A DNA stretch of 5,364 nucleotides from an uncultured Verrucomicrobiota bacterium (GTDB lineage Bacteria; Verrucomicrobiota; Kiritimatiellia; RFP12; UBA3636): the NCBI GenBank assembly GCA_946534745.1, contig CAMNDA010000398.1:1-5364 (forward strand). The letters are read 5' to 3'. Numbering within the stretch: position 1 is the stretch's first letter; every line of letters begins with the position of its first letter. The translations under genes were made by a program, and so were the position numbers. Shown here piece by piece: positions 1 through 5,364 of the stretch. The notes beneath the pieces are model-generated. The model saw only the letters and a list, made by a program, of their open reading frames with translations, was not told the origin of the DNA and made no database searches.

Positions 1-52
1 GCCCCCCCCGCCACGCCGCGTTTGAGTCGGCCTGCCGGCGCCGCGCGCCGCG

Positions 53-3000
53 TCAGCGGAAGAAGACGGCCGTGGCGTTTCCGGCGTCGGCCGCGCCGGA
101 AACGGAAGGCGCGGCGACGGACGGAGACGGCGGCGCCGGCTCGGCGCCGGGGAGGACTTCCGCGTCGGACGCGCCGACGCGGAAGAACCTGGCCTGAGCC
201 GAAGCTTCGACCGAGAACGGGAGGACGCCGTCGGCATCCGCCCGCACCGATCGGACGGCCCTGTAGGGCCCGCCGACGGCGTCGCTTTCGTAGAGGGTGT
301 ACCAGGCCTCCGCGGCGGCGTTGCCGACCGCGAATCCGAACGCCGGATTCCCGTCGGTCCCGCCGAACGAGGTTCCGCCGCCGCCCGCGGGCGCGGCGAA
401 GACCGGTTCGAAGAAGCCGCCCGAACAGGTCGCCCGGAAATCGCCGAGCGTCCCGCCTCCCGCGTATTCGACGGCGGAGAGGGCGTTCCGGTCCGTCCCG
501 AGGACGACGACCGTCTGGAGGGCGGCTTCCCCGATCACGAACTTCACGGACGGTTTTTGCGCCGTGAAATCGAACAAGGCCTTCCAGGAAACCTCTTCGC
601 CGGCCGCGGGCGGGTCCCCGTCGAGCGAAATCCACCTGGAGCCGTTCCACGCCCGGAGGCCCGACTCCGTGAACGCGAGTCCGGCGAACGCGCCGGCCGC
701 GTCCGGCGGGTCCGCGCCGGGAGCGGGGGCGAGCACGCCCTCCACGGCGACCGCCGACTGCACGGCCGAGGGCCGCGATGCGGTGAACCGCAGCCGGCCC
801 CCGTCGGGAAGCGCGAGCGCCAGACGGCCGTCCGAGAGGGACGAGACGTCTCCTTCCGGACGCGTCCATTCGCCGCCCGACGCGGCGGCCGCCTCCGGAA
901 CGCACCAATCGGCGCCGGCGGCGTAGCCGTCCTCCGTCCAGCGGACGTCGAACCAGTCCGCCGCGGGCGCGGACTCGGTCGTGAAGTACGCGCGGAACGG
1001 ATAGGTGACCGCCTGCCCCGACGGAAGGGAAATCAGGTAGCCGAGCGCGGCGTAGCGGGTCCCGGGAGCCAGCCCCGCCAGAACGGCGGACCGGCTTCCG
1101 GGCGCGGACGAAAGCGGACCGATTTCGACCAAGCGGTATCCCGCGGCGATCCGGTCCTCCGGGGCGAACTGGACCCGGAGCAGCGCGCCGGTGGAGAAGT
1201 TCCCGAGTTCGGAAAGGGAGAAGACCGCCTCCGCCGTCGTGCGCGAGACGTTGCCGACCGAGAACGTTCCCTTCGGTGGAATCTCCGTCGGCGTGGCGAA
1301 CGACTGGGACGTGTCGACGACGGAAAGCCCGTTGTTGGAACGGACGACGACCTTGACGTAGTAGGTTGTCCCGGCGGAGAGTCCGGAAATCAGGAAGGTG
1401 CGCAGCGCCGGAGGTTTTTCGGGATATCCGTCGGAGCCGTGCGTGGCGACCGGTTCCCCCTCGAACCCCGCGTTCGCGTAGACGGAGACGCCGATGGAGC
1501 CGCCGCCGCTCCGCTCCCCGAACGTCTCCACGTCGACCTTGACGATGCAGGACTGGTAGGAGCTGGCACGGGCCCAGACGGAACGGACGATCGGCGGATC
1601 GGTCGCCAGCGTCCGGAATCTCGCGCCGAGCGTCTTTTCGGTTCCGTCGCCGGACAGGACGGCCTCGGCGTTGTAGGACACCCAGGGGCCGAGACCGGAA
1701 AGAAGAACGGATTTCGAACCCGGTTCGCCGAAGACGCCGAGGTCGACCGTCCGGTCGTCGCCGACCGGATTCGTGCTCCGGCAGACCAGGACGGCCGACA
1801 CCGAAGACGCCGTTCCCATCGACGTCACGGTCACGGTCGCGACGGCGGAGTTCGTCGTGACGTCCGAGACGGAAACGGTTCCGTTCGGCGGATACCGGAC
1901 GAGCGCGGGATCGATCTCGTAGGCGCCGATGTCGATCGAGGACCCGTGGAGCCGCGGATTCCCGAGGTAGTCCGTCGCGGCCGTTTCCCAGCCCGCGGAA
2001 AGGCCGGCGCCGGCGAGCGACGCGGAACCGGACTCCGTCGTCCCCGCGTCGCGCGCGGCGGAATCCATCGGAGGCATCGAGGGCGTGGCGGGGTCCGCGG
2101 AGAGCCGTTCCACGGCGAAGACGAGGACGGCGCCGTTCGTGGTTCCCGACAGGCCGGCCGACGTCGGATGGAGATTGAAATCCATCCACGGCCGCTTGTC
2201 GTGGTCCCTTCTGTAGAAAAACTGGCCGCCGTACGAATCGCCGAAATAGCAGTTCCGGACGTGCGTGAACGGATATTCCGATTCTTTCCGTGACGGGTCG
2301 GAGAAATAGGTCGCCCGCGTTCTCCAGAACGTGCAGTTCTGGACGGAACAGCCGAGGAAAACCGACGAGTAGTCCGAAGTCTGGGCGTTGTCCTCGAAAA
2401 CGCAGCTGACGAAGAGGACCCAGCCCTTCGCGAGGGCGGCGCCGAAACGGTTGCCGCGGACCAGGCAGTGCTCGACGCGGAAGTCAAACGGAGACGAGTC
2501 GTCCGTCCCGTGGACCGCGCAGACGACGCCCGCCCAGCGGTCGTCGGCGAAACCGAATCCGGCGGAGCTTTCCCCCGCGTTCATCCGGGCGCCCGTGACC
2601 GTGAAGCCGTCGAGGACGGCGTCCTTGCTCCCGACGACGAGGACGGGGGTGTTGTCCGCCGCCGTCTCCGGGTCCCCGATTTCGCCCGAGAGAACCGTCG
2701 CGTTCGCGATCCAGTCGCGTTCGTCCCGCGCGGTCTCGGTTCCGGCGAACCCGCCGTAGACCGAAACGCCGGCGGGAACGACGAACGGAATCGCCCGCGA
2801 CGTCCCCTCCGTCGGCTTGTAGGTCCCCGCGGCGACCCAGATCTCCCGGCCCGCGGCGGACGACGCGAGCGCGTCCGCCAGGCCCGGGAACGCGTCCGGC
2901 CAGCTCGTGCCGTCGCCCGCCCCCTGCGCGGAGGCGTCGACGAAGAAGACCGCCGTCGCCGTGAAATCGCACTGCGCGCGGGTGCCCGCGCGAATCGGGC

Positions 3001-4261
3001 CGACGGCGTGCGAGGCCGGTTCGGGCGAGACGAGCCCCTGTCCCGCGGCGGGCGCGACGGTGCCGCTCCATCCGTCCGGGACCTCGAATCCGTAGCGGCC
3101 GTCGGCGTCCGTGAAAACGGAGCCCGCGCCGGTCGCTTCGACGAGAATGCCGCAGAGCGGCTTTCCGGCTGGCGTCAGGACCGTTCCGGAAACCGTGGCG
3201 GCCTCGGCGGGCATTCCGGCGAAGTCGACGCCCCACCGGTTGCCGCAATGTTGCGGGATAAGAGTCGGCTCCCGGGACGTGCCCGTCTGTACGGTTTGCG
3301 GTTCGAACGAAAACCAGGGAAGAAACGCCGTCGCCGCCAACGTCGTACCGGACGGCACGCCGGCGACGGCCCAGACGCCGTTCGAATTGCTCGGGGCGGA
3401 TTCCGCCGAAAAGGAACCGTCCTCCGAGCGGAGCGTCACCGCCACGCCCGGGAGCGGCGATCCCGCATCGTCGAAAACGCGTCCGGAAACGATCTCCCCC
3501 GTTTTGTCCGGAAACAGGTTGTAGGAGACCTGCTGCACCGGCAGTTCGCCGCCCGATCCGAAAAGGACGGACTGGCGGTACCATCCGTCGCCGTCGCCCG
3601 CCCGGCCCAGATTGACGTGGAACCAGAGATCTCCGTCGCCGAACCCGTAGCCGTCCAGGACGACGGCCCGATCGGTGCCGTTCATGCCGATGCACGGAAA
3701 TCCCGCGTCGAGGCTGCAGCAGAGCGCGTTCGTGATTGCGGACGAAAAAGAGGCGTTCCGGAACGTCCTCACGTTGGCGTACCGGAAACGTTGGACGGGA
3801 AGCTGCCCGTCCGACATGGAGGAAGGGCGTGAACCTGTTTCCCAGTAACGGACCGAAAGACACACGCCGATGTCCCAGATCAGTTCCCCGCGCGCTTCCG
3901 CCTGCGCTTCGTCCTCTTCGGGAGAAACGGGACCGGGGGCCATCGCGTCCCAATCGTACGGGCCGCCCATCGTCGTCGCCGTGGCGCCCATACCGGGGTT
4001 CGTGTCCTCGACCGGTTCGATGGCCGTTGCCGGCCACCGGTGATGGAAGAAGACCTGGCCGTACGCCGTCTGGAAGGAAGAGCAAGGACGATTGCCCGGA
4101 GTGTACCGATTCTCTCCGCTGCCGCTCGTACCCCAGCGGATGTCGCCGAGGAGCGCATCGACGCGGAGGTCCGCCGGCGGTTCCGTCGAAGGCACCGCGA
4201 CTCCGTCCGAGGAGGACGCGAGAAGGAGAACGAGCGGCAGAATGGAAAAGGAAGACTTCAT
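53..4261 (-). CDS. Giant secreted multidomain protein with a degenerate C10 (streptopain-like) peptidase domain, beta-helix and FN3-like modules
   Basis: Predicted exported protein of 1402 residues; its role is unknown, with surface binding or scaffolding the best inference. The ATG at 4261 is chosen because a GGAGG lies 7 bases upstream and a signal peptide follows at once (Lys2, hydrophobic core at residues 5-15, possible cleavage near Ala22). A TTG at 4306 in the same frame would bury the signal. Domains: 30-250 resembles peptidase family C10, with GPYDWDAM, ELIWDIGV and LDGYG...FHVN landmarks. However, the catalytic Cys position is Ser62, the His position is Arg198, the oxyanion Gln position is Thr45, and NWGW has become NLGR (217-220). 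Residues 255-335 and 353-437 are carboxypeptidase-regulatory-like sandwiches (VSGRVFDDAGSPLPGVAVTL; VSGTVLTPAGKPLCGILVEA). Residues 438-786 form a right-handed beta-helix, from VDASAQGAGDGTSW to GSSIDIGAYE. Residues 791-1097 hold three FN3-like modules, each ending in an 'L.GL.pgt.Y' strand. Residues 1102-1300 may be a lectin-like sandwich, 1305-1366 is a small unassigned beta domain, and the tail is Pro/Ala/Ser-rich. No LPXTG or PEP-CTERM signal is visible. The frame is intact throughout. The domain calls come from motif reading, not profile searches. Confidence 0.9.
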   Translation of the reverse strand: MKSSFSILPLVLLLASSSDGVAVPSTEPPADLRVDALLGDIRWGTSGSGENRYTPGNRPCSSFQTAYGQVFFHHRWPATAIEPVEDTNPGMGATATTMGGPYDWDAMAPGPVSPEEDEAQAEARGELIWDIGVCLSVRYWETGSRPSSMSDGQLPVQRFRYANVRTFRNASFSSAITNALCCSLDAGFPCIGMNGTDRAVVLDGYGFGDGDLWFHVNLGRAGDGDGWYRQSVLFGSGGELPVQQVSYNLFPDKTGEIVSGRVFDDAGSPLPGVAVTLRSEDGSFSAESAPSNSNGVWAVAGVPSGTTLAATAFLPWFSFEPQTVQTGTSREPTLIPQHCGNRWGVDFAGMPAEAATVSGTVLTPAGKPLCGILVEATGAGSVFTDADGRYGFEVPDGWSGTVAPAAGQGLVSPEPASHAVGPIRAGTRAQCDFTATAVFFVDASAQGAGDGTSWPDAFPGLADALASSAAGREIWVAAGTYKPTEGTSRAIPFVVPAGVSVYGGFAGTETARDERDWIANATVLSGEIGDPETAADNTPVLVVGSKDAVLDGFTVTGARMNAGESSAGFGFADDRWAGVVCAVHGTDDSSPFDFRVEHCLVRGNRFGAALAKGWVLFVSCVFEDNAQTSDYSSVFLGCSVQNCTFWRTRATYFSDPSRKESEYPFTHVRNCYFGDSYGGQFFYRRDHDKRPWMDFNLHPTSAGLSGTTNGAVLVFAVERLSADPATPSMPPMDSAARDAGTTESGSASLAGAGLSAGWETAATDYLGNPRLHGSSIDIGAYEIDPALVRYPPNGTVSVSDVTTNSAVATVTVTSMGTASSVSAVLVCRSTNPVGDDRTVDLGVFGEPGSKSVLLSGLGPWVSYNAEAVLSGDGTEKTLGARFRTLATDPPIVRSVWARASSYQSCIVKVDVETFGERSGGGSIGVSVYANAGFEGEPVATHGSDGYPEKPPALRTFLISGLSAGTTYYVKVVVRSNNGLSVVDTSQSFATPTEIPPKGTFSVGNVSRTTAEAVFSLSELGNFSTGALLRVQFAPEDRIAAGYRLVEIGPLSSAPGSRSAVLAGLAPGTRYAALGYLISLPSGQAVTYPFRAYFTTESAPAADWFDVRWTEDGYAAGADWCVPEAAAASGGEWTRPEGDVSSLSDGRLALALPDGGRLRFTASRPSAVQSAVAVEGVLAPAPGADPPDAAGAFAGLAFTESGLRAWNGSRWISLDGDPPAAGEEVSWKALFDFTAQKPSVKFVIGEAALQTVVVLGTDRNALSAVEYAGGGTLGDFRATCSGGFFEPVFAAPAGGGGTSFGGTDGNPAFGFAVGNAAAEAWYTLYESDAVGGPYRAVRSVRADADGVLPFSVEASAQARFFRVGASDAEVLPGAEPAPPSPSVAAPSVSGAADAGNATAVFFR

Positions 4262-4268
4262 CCGGGAA

Positions 4269-4273
4269 CCTCC
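4269..4273 (-). promoter_or_regulatory. Ribosome binding site (GGAGG) that sets the start of the large gene
   Basis: The minus strand reads GGAGG with 7 bases between it and the ATG at 4261, which is ideal Shine-Dalgarno spacing. It decides in favour of this ATG over the in-frame TTG at 4306, which would add 15 residues ahead of the signal peptide. Confidence 0.85.
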
Positions 4274-4334
4274 GGTGTTGGGGCGCAGTCTATCACAAAC
4301 GGGCAAGGAAATCTACCACCCCCTCCCCGGTTTC

Positions 4335-4340
4335 ATTATA
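4335..4340 (-). promoter_or_regulatory. Probable -10 box (TATAAT) for the large secreted protein gene
   Basis: The minus strand reads exactly TATAAT here, inside an AT-rich island that stands out from its GC-rich surroundings. Transcription would start near 4328, giving a leader of roughly 65 bases before the ATG at 4261. The -35 element is unclear: TTGAAA at 4353-4358 is only 12 bases away and TTGTAA at 4363-4368 is 22 away, neither close to the usual 17. The promoter may therefore depend on an activator or be recognised mainly through its -10 box. The position upstream of the gene and the consensus match are seen directly; its use as a promoter is inferred. Confidence 0.6.
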
Positions 4341-4367
4341 ACTAATTGATTTTTTCAATATGTTACA

Positions 4368-4388
4368 ATTTGCGCAATAGCGGCAAAT
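4368..4388. promoter_or_regulatory. Possible operator: palindrome and inverted repeat upstream of the -10 box
   Basis: TTGCGCAA (4370-4377) is a perfect 8-base palindrome. It overlaps a 6-base inverted repeat, ATTTGC (4368-4373) with GCAAAT (4383-4388). The element begins 29 bases upstream of the TATAAT box, so it would sit about 40 bases before the start of transcription, a common place for an activator. The symmetry is seen directly; a bound regulator is speculation. Confidence 0.25.
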
Positions 4389-4446
4389 CGCGCTCCCGCC
4401 GAAGCCGGTCCAGAAGGTATGGAAGGGGGCTCGATCCGTCCGAAAT

Positions 4447-4475
4447 GGCAGACGCGCCGCGGGGGCGTCCCTGCC
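4447..4475. repeat. Imperfect GC-rich hairpin, third of the intergenic cluster
   Basis: GGCA (4447-4450) pairs with TGCC (4472-4475), and GACGC (4451-4455) with GCGTC (4465-4469). A 2-base bulge lies at 4470-4471 and the loop has 9 bases. It is weaker than its two neighbours. It follows them by position, but without a T-tract its role is unclear. Confidence 0.4.
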
Positions 4476-4487
4476 CGTGGAATACAG

Positions 4488-4522
4488 CCGTCGCCCGGGC
4501 GGCAGGGCCGTCCGGGCGACGG
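4488..4522. repeat. Long near-perfect inverted repeat (hairpin) in the intergenic gap
   Basis: An 11-base arm (CCGTCGCCCGG, 4488-4498) is exactly complementary to 4512-4522. Pairing continues inward through position 4499 against 4511 and then CGGC (4500-4503) with GCCG (4507-4510), leaving a 3-base loop. In plus-strand RNA the 4499/4511 pair is a G-U wobble, so the 16-pair stem is unbroken; in minus-strand RNA it is an A-C mismatch. No T-tract adjoins either side. It may be a backup terminator for the hydrogenase, a structured RNA end, or one unit of a dispersed repeat. Confidence 0.6.
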
Positions 4523-4530
4523 AGAAGCGA

Positions 4531-4568
4531 CGCGGGGGTCCCGCGCGAAGCGCGCGGCCACCCCCGCG
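4531..4568 (-). terminator. Strong GC-rich hairpin just after the hydrogenase stop codon
   Basis: A 9-base arm (CGCGGGGGT, 4531-4539) is perfectly complementary to 4560-4568. Within it a 7-base arm (CCGCGCG, 4541-4547) pairs with 4551-4557 around a 3-base loop. Only a small asymmetric bulge (4540 against 4558-4559) breaks the stem. It starts 9 bases past the hydrogenase stop, as expected for a terminator or a 3'-end-protecting structure. No T-tract follows on the minus strand, so it is not a classic intrinsic terminator. Confidence 0.6.
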
Positions 4569-4577
4569 GGGCGACCG

Positions 4578-5364
4578 CTAGTCGCGCAGGTTCTCGTGGT
4601 AGACGGTGTGGAGCAGGTGGTGGGCCTTCTCCGAGCCGGGCTGCCCGAGGTATTCGGCGTAGAGCTTCTTGATGTCCGGGTTCTCGTGCGAGAGGCGGAT
4701 CGGCTTGCCGGCGTCCTCCGCGTAGAGGCCCTCCATCCGGCGCTTGAGCGCCTCGGCGCGGTCGGCGTTGATGTAGGGCTGGCCGCCGCCGTTGATGCAC
4801 CCGCCCGGGCAGGCCATGATCTCGATGGCCTGGAAGCGCGTGCGGTCGGCGCGGACCATCTCGAGCACCTTGCGGGCGCTGCCGAGGCCGGAACACACCG
4901 CCACGTTGACCGAGAGGCCGGGCGCGACCTCGACCTTGGCCTCCTTGACGCCGTCGAGCCCGCGGACCGCGCGGAAGTTCACCGCGTCGCCGGAGAGGTT
5001 CTCGCCGGTGAGGATCGTGTGGACGCTGCGCAGCGCCGCCTCGAGCACGCCGCCCGTGACGCCGAAGATGACGCCCGCGCCGGTCGACTCGCCCAGCGGG
5101 CTGTCGTAGTCCTCGTTCTCGAGGTTCGCCAGGTTGATGCCCGCCTCGCGCAGGAGGCGCACCAGTTCGCGCGTGGTGACGACGTAGTCCACGTCCTTCA
5201 CGCCGCCCGGGGCGAACTCGGGGCGCGCGGCCTCGTACTTCTTGGCCTGGCAGGGCATCACGGAGACGACGATCAGGTCCTCGGGCTTCACGCCGATCTT
5301 CTCGGCGTAGTAGCTCTTGGCCACGGCGCCGAACATCTGCTGCGGGCTCTTGCAGGAGCTCGGG
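4578..5364 (-). CDS. hydA: [FeFe] hydrogenase catalytic subunit, C-terminal part (5' end outside window)
   Basis: Catalytic subunit of an [FeFe] hydrogenase, which interconverts protons and H2 in the cytoplasm; in fermenters it usually disposes of electrons from ferredoxin and NAD(P)H. The window shows 261 C-terminal residues, opening with SSCKSPQQMFGAVAK, a typical stretch a little after the first H-cluster motif (TSCCP), which itself lies outside. The second motif is MPCQAKKYE (Cys codon 5250-5252), including the Lys expected to contact the diiron site. The third is EIMACPGGCINGGGQP (Cys codons 4809-4811 and 4797-4799), which supplies two ligands; the second of these bridges to the diiron site. 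FGVTGGVLEAALR is also present. The last 45 or so residues (KPIRLSHENPDIKKLYAEYL to the HHLLHTVYHE end) match the small-subunit domain found at the C-terminus of monomeric and HndD/HydA-type enzymes. Every visible active-site residue is intact, so the protein should be functional. Whether it is the bifurcating HydABC/Hnd type or a monomeric one depends on N-terminal iron-sulfur domains and neighbours not seen here. Glu codons are mostly GAG, whereas the neighbouring large gene uses many GAA. Confidence 0.96.
   Translation of the reverse strand, partial: PSSCKSPQQMFGAVAKSYYAEKIGVKPEDLIVVSVMPCQAKKYEAARPEFAPGGVKDVDYVVTTRELVRLLREAGINLANLENEDYDSPLGESTGAGVIFGVTGGVLEAALRSVHTILTGENLSGDAVNFRAVRGLDGVKEAKVEVAPGLSVNVAVCSGLGSARKVLEMVRADRTRFQAIEIMACPGGCINGGGQPYINADRAEALKRRMEGLYAEDAGKPIRLSHENPDIKKLYAEYLGQPGSEKAHHLLHTVYHENLRD

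Larger units (their letters stand above)
4262..4577. other. Intergenic region between the hydrogenase and the large secreted protein gene
   Basis: These 316 bases hold no convincing gene. On the minus strand, in transcription order, there are three GC-rich hairpins (4531-4568, 4488-4522, 4447-4475), then about 60 bases with no clear signal. An AT-rich island follows (about 4331-4372), carrying a TATAAT box and flanked by a TTGCGCAA palindrome. The untranslated leader of the large gene comes last. Short open frames crossing the gap on both strands have Arg/Pro/Gly-rich translations typical of chance frames in GC-rich DNA. Confidence 0.85.

Noticed and set aside
1..52. Possible terminator after the large gene
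   Set aside because: The 52 bases are GC-rich with short self-complementary patches (for example around GCCGGC), but I find no clean stem followed by a T-tract, and the window ends here.
971..1891. Tandem DNA repeat encoding the three FN3-like modules
   Set aside because: The modules resemble each other only in protein pattern; I see no long nucleotide repeat between them.
557..2293. Long plus-strand open frame of 578 codons (and others at 22-567, 297-926 and 2468-3832)
   Set aside because: They lie antisense to the large gene, their translations are dominated by Arg, Gly and Pro without domains, and such open antisense frames are expected in GC-rich coding DNA.
2484..4085. Minus-strand 533-codon frame inside the large gene
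   Set aside because: It is a shifted frame of the same strand with an Arg/Gly-rich translation, while the main frame gives clear domains across this whole stretch.
4262..4306. Upstream TTG start adding 15 residues to the large protein
   Set aside because: It would put a charged, Arg-containing segment before the signal peptide, whereas the ATG at 4261 has a well-spaced GGAGG and begins the signal directly.
4355..4561. 68-codon minus-strand frame in the gap
   Set aside because: It overlaps all three hairpins, is rich in Pro/Arg/Gly, runs into the AT-rich promoter island and has no recognisable motif.

Overview
This GC-rich window has two genes, both on the minus strand, separated by a 316-base gap. 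It suggests a bacterium of the Planctomycetes-Verrucomicrobia-Chlamydiae side, most likely an anaerobic, fermentative member of Kiritimatiellota, Lentisphaerota or a relative. The grounds are one very large, secreted, multi-domain protein with a beta-helix of the 'GSxxDIGAYE' type beside an [FeFe] hydrogenase of fermenters. This taxonomic call is inference from protein style, not from a marker gene.

Right side (4578-5364): the C-terminal 261 residues of an [FeFe] hydrogenase catalytic subunit. Two of the three H-cluster motifs and the small-subunit-like tail are visible. The N-terminal half lies beyond the window edge.

Gap (4262-4577): reading in the direction of transcription, three GC-rich hairpins follow the hydrogenase stop. 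A sharply AT-rich island comes next, with a TATAAT -10 box and a TTGCGCAA palindrome. A leader of about 65 bases with a GGAGG ribosome binding site then leads into the second gene. The layout suggests that the two genes are separate transcription units.

Left side (53-4261): one 1402-residue exported protein. In order it has a signal peptide, a streptopain-like (peptidase family C10) domain, two carboxypeptidase-regulatory-like beta-sandwiches, a right-handed beta-helix, three fibronectin-III-like modules, a possible lectin-like sandwich and a Pro/Ala/Ser tail. The C10 fold is easy to recognise, but the catalytic Cys, the catalytic His and the oxyanion Gln positions are all substituted. The domain therefore looks like a pseudopeptidase, probably kept as a binding or scaffold module. 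This is the most interesting feature in the window.

Nothing in the sequence links the two genes functionally. One is a cytoplasmic redox enzyme and the other a surface or secreted protein. I see no RNA genes, mobile elements, CRISPR arrays or attachment sites.
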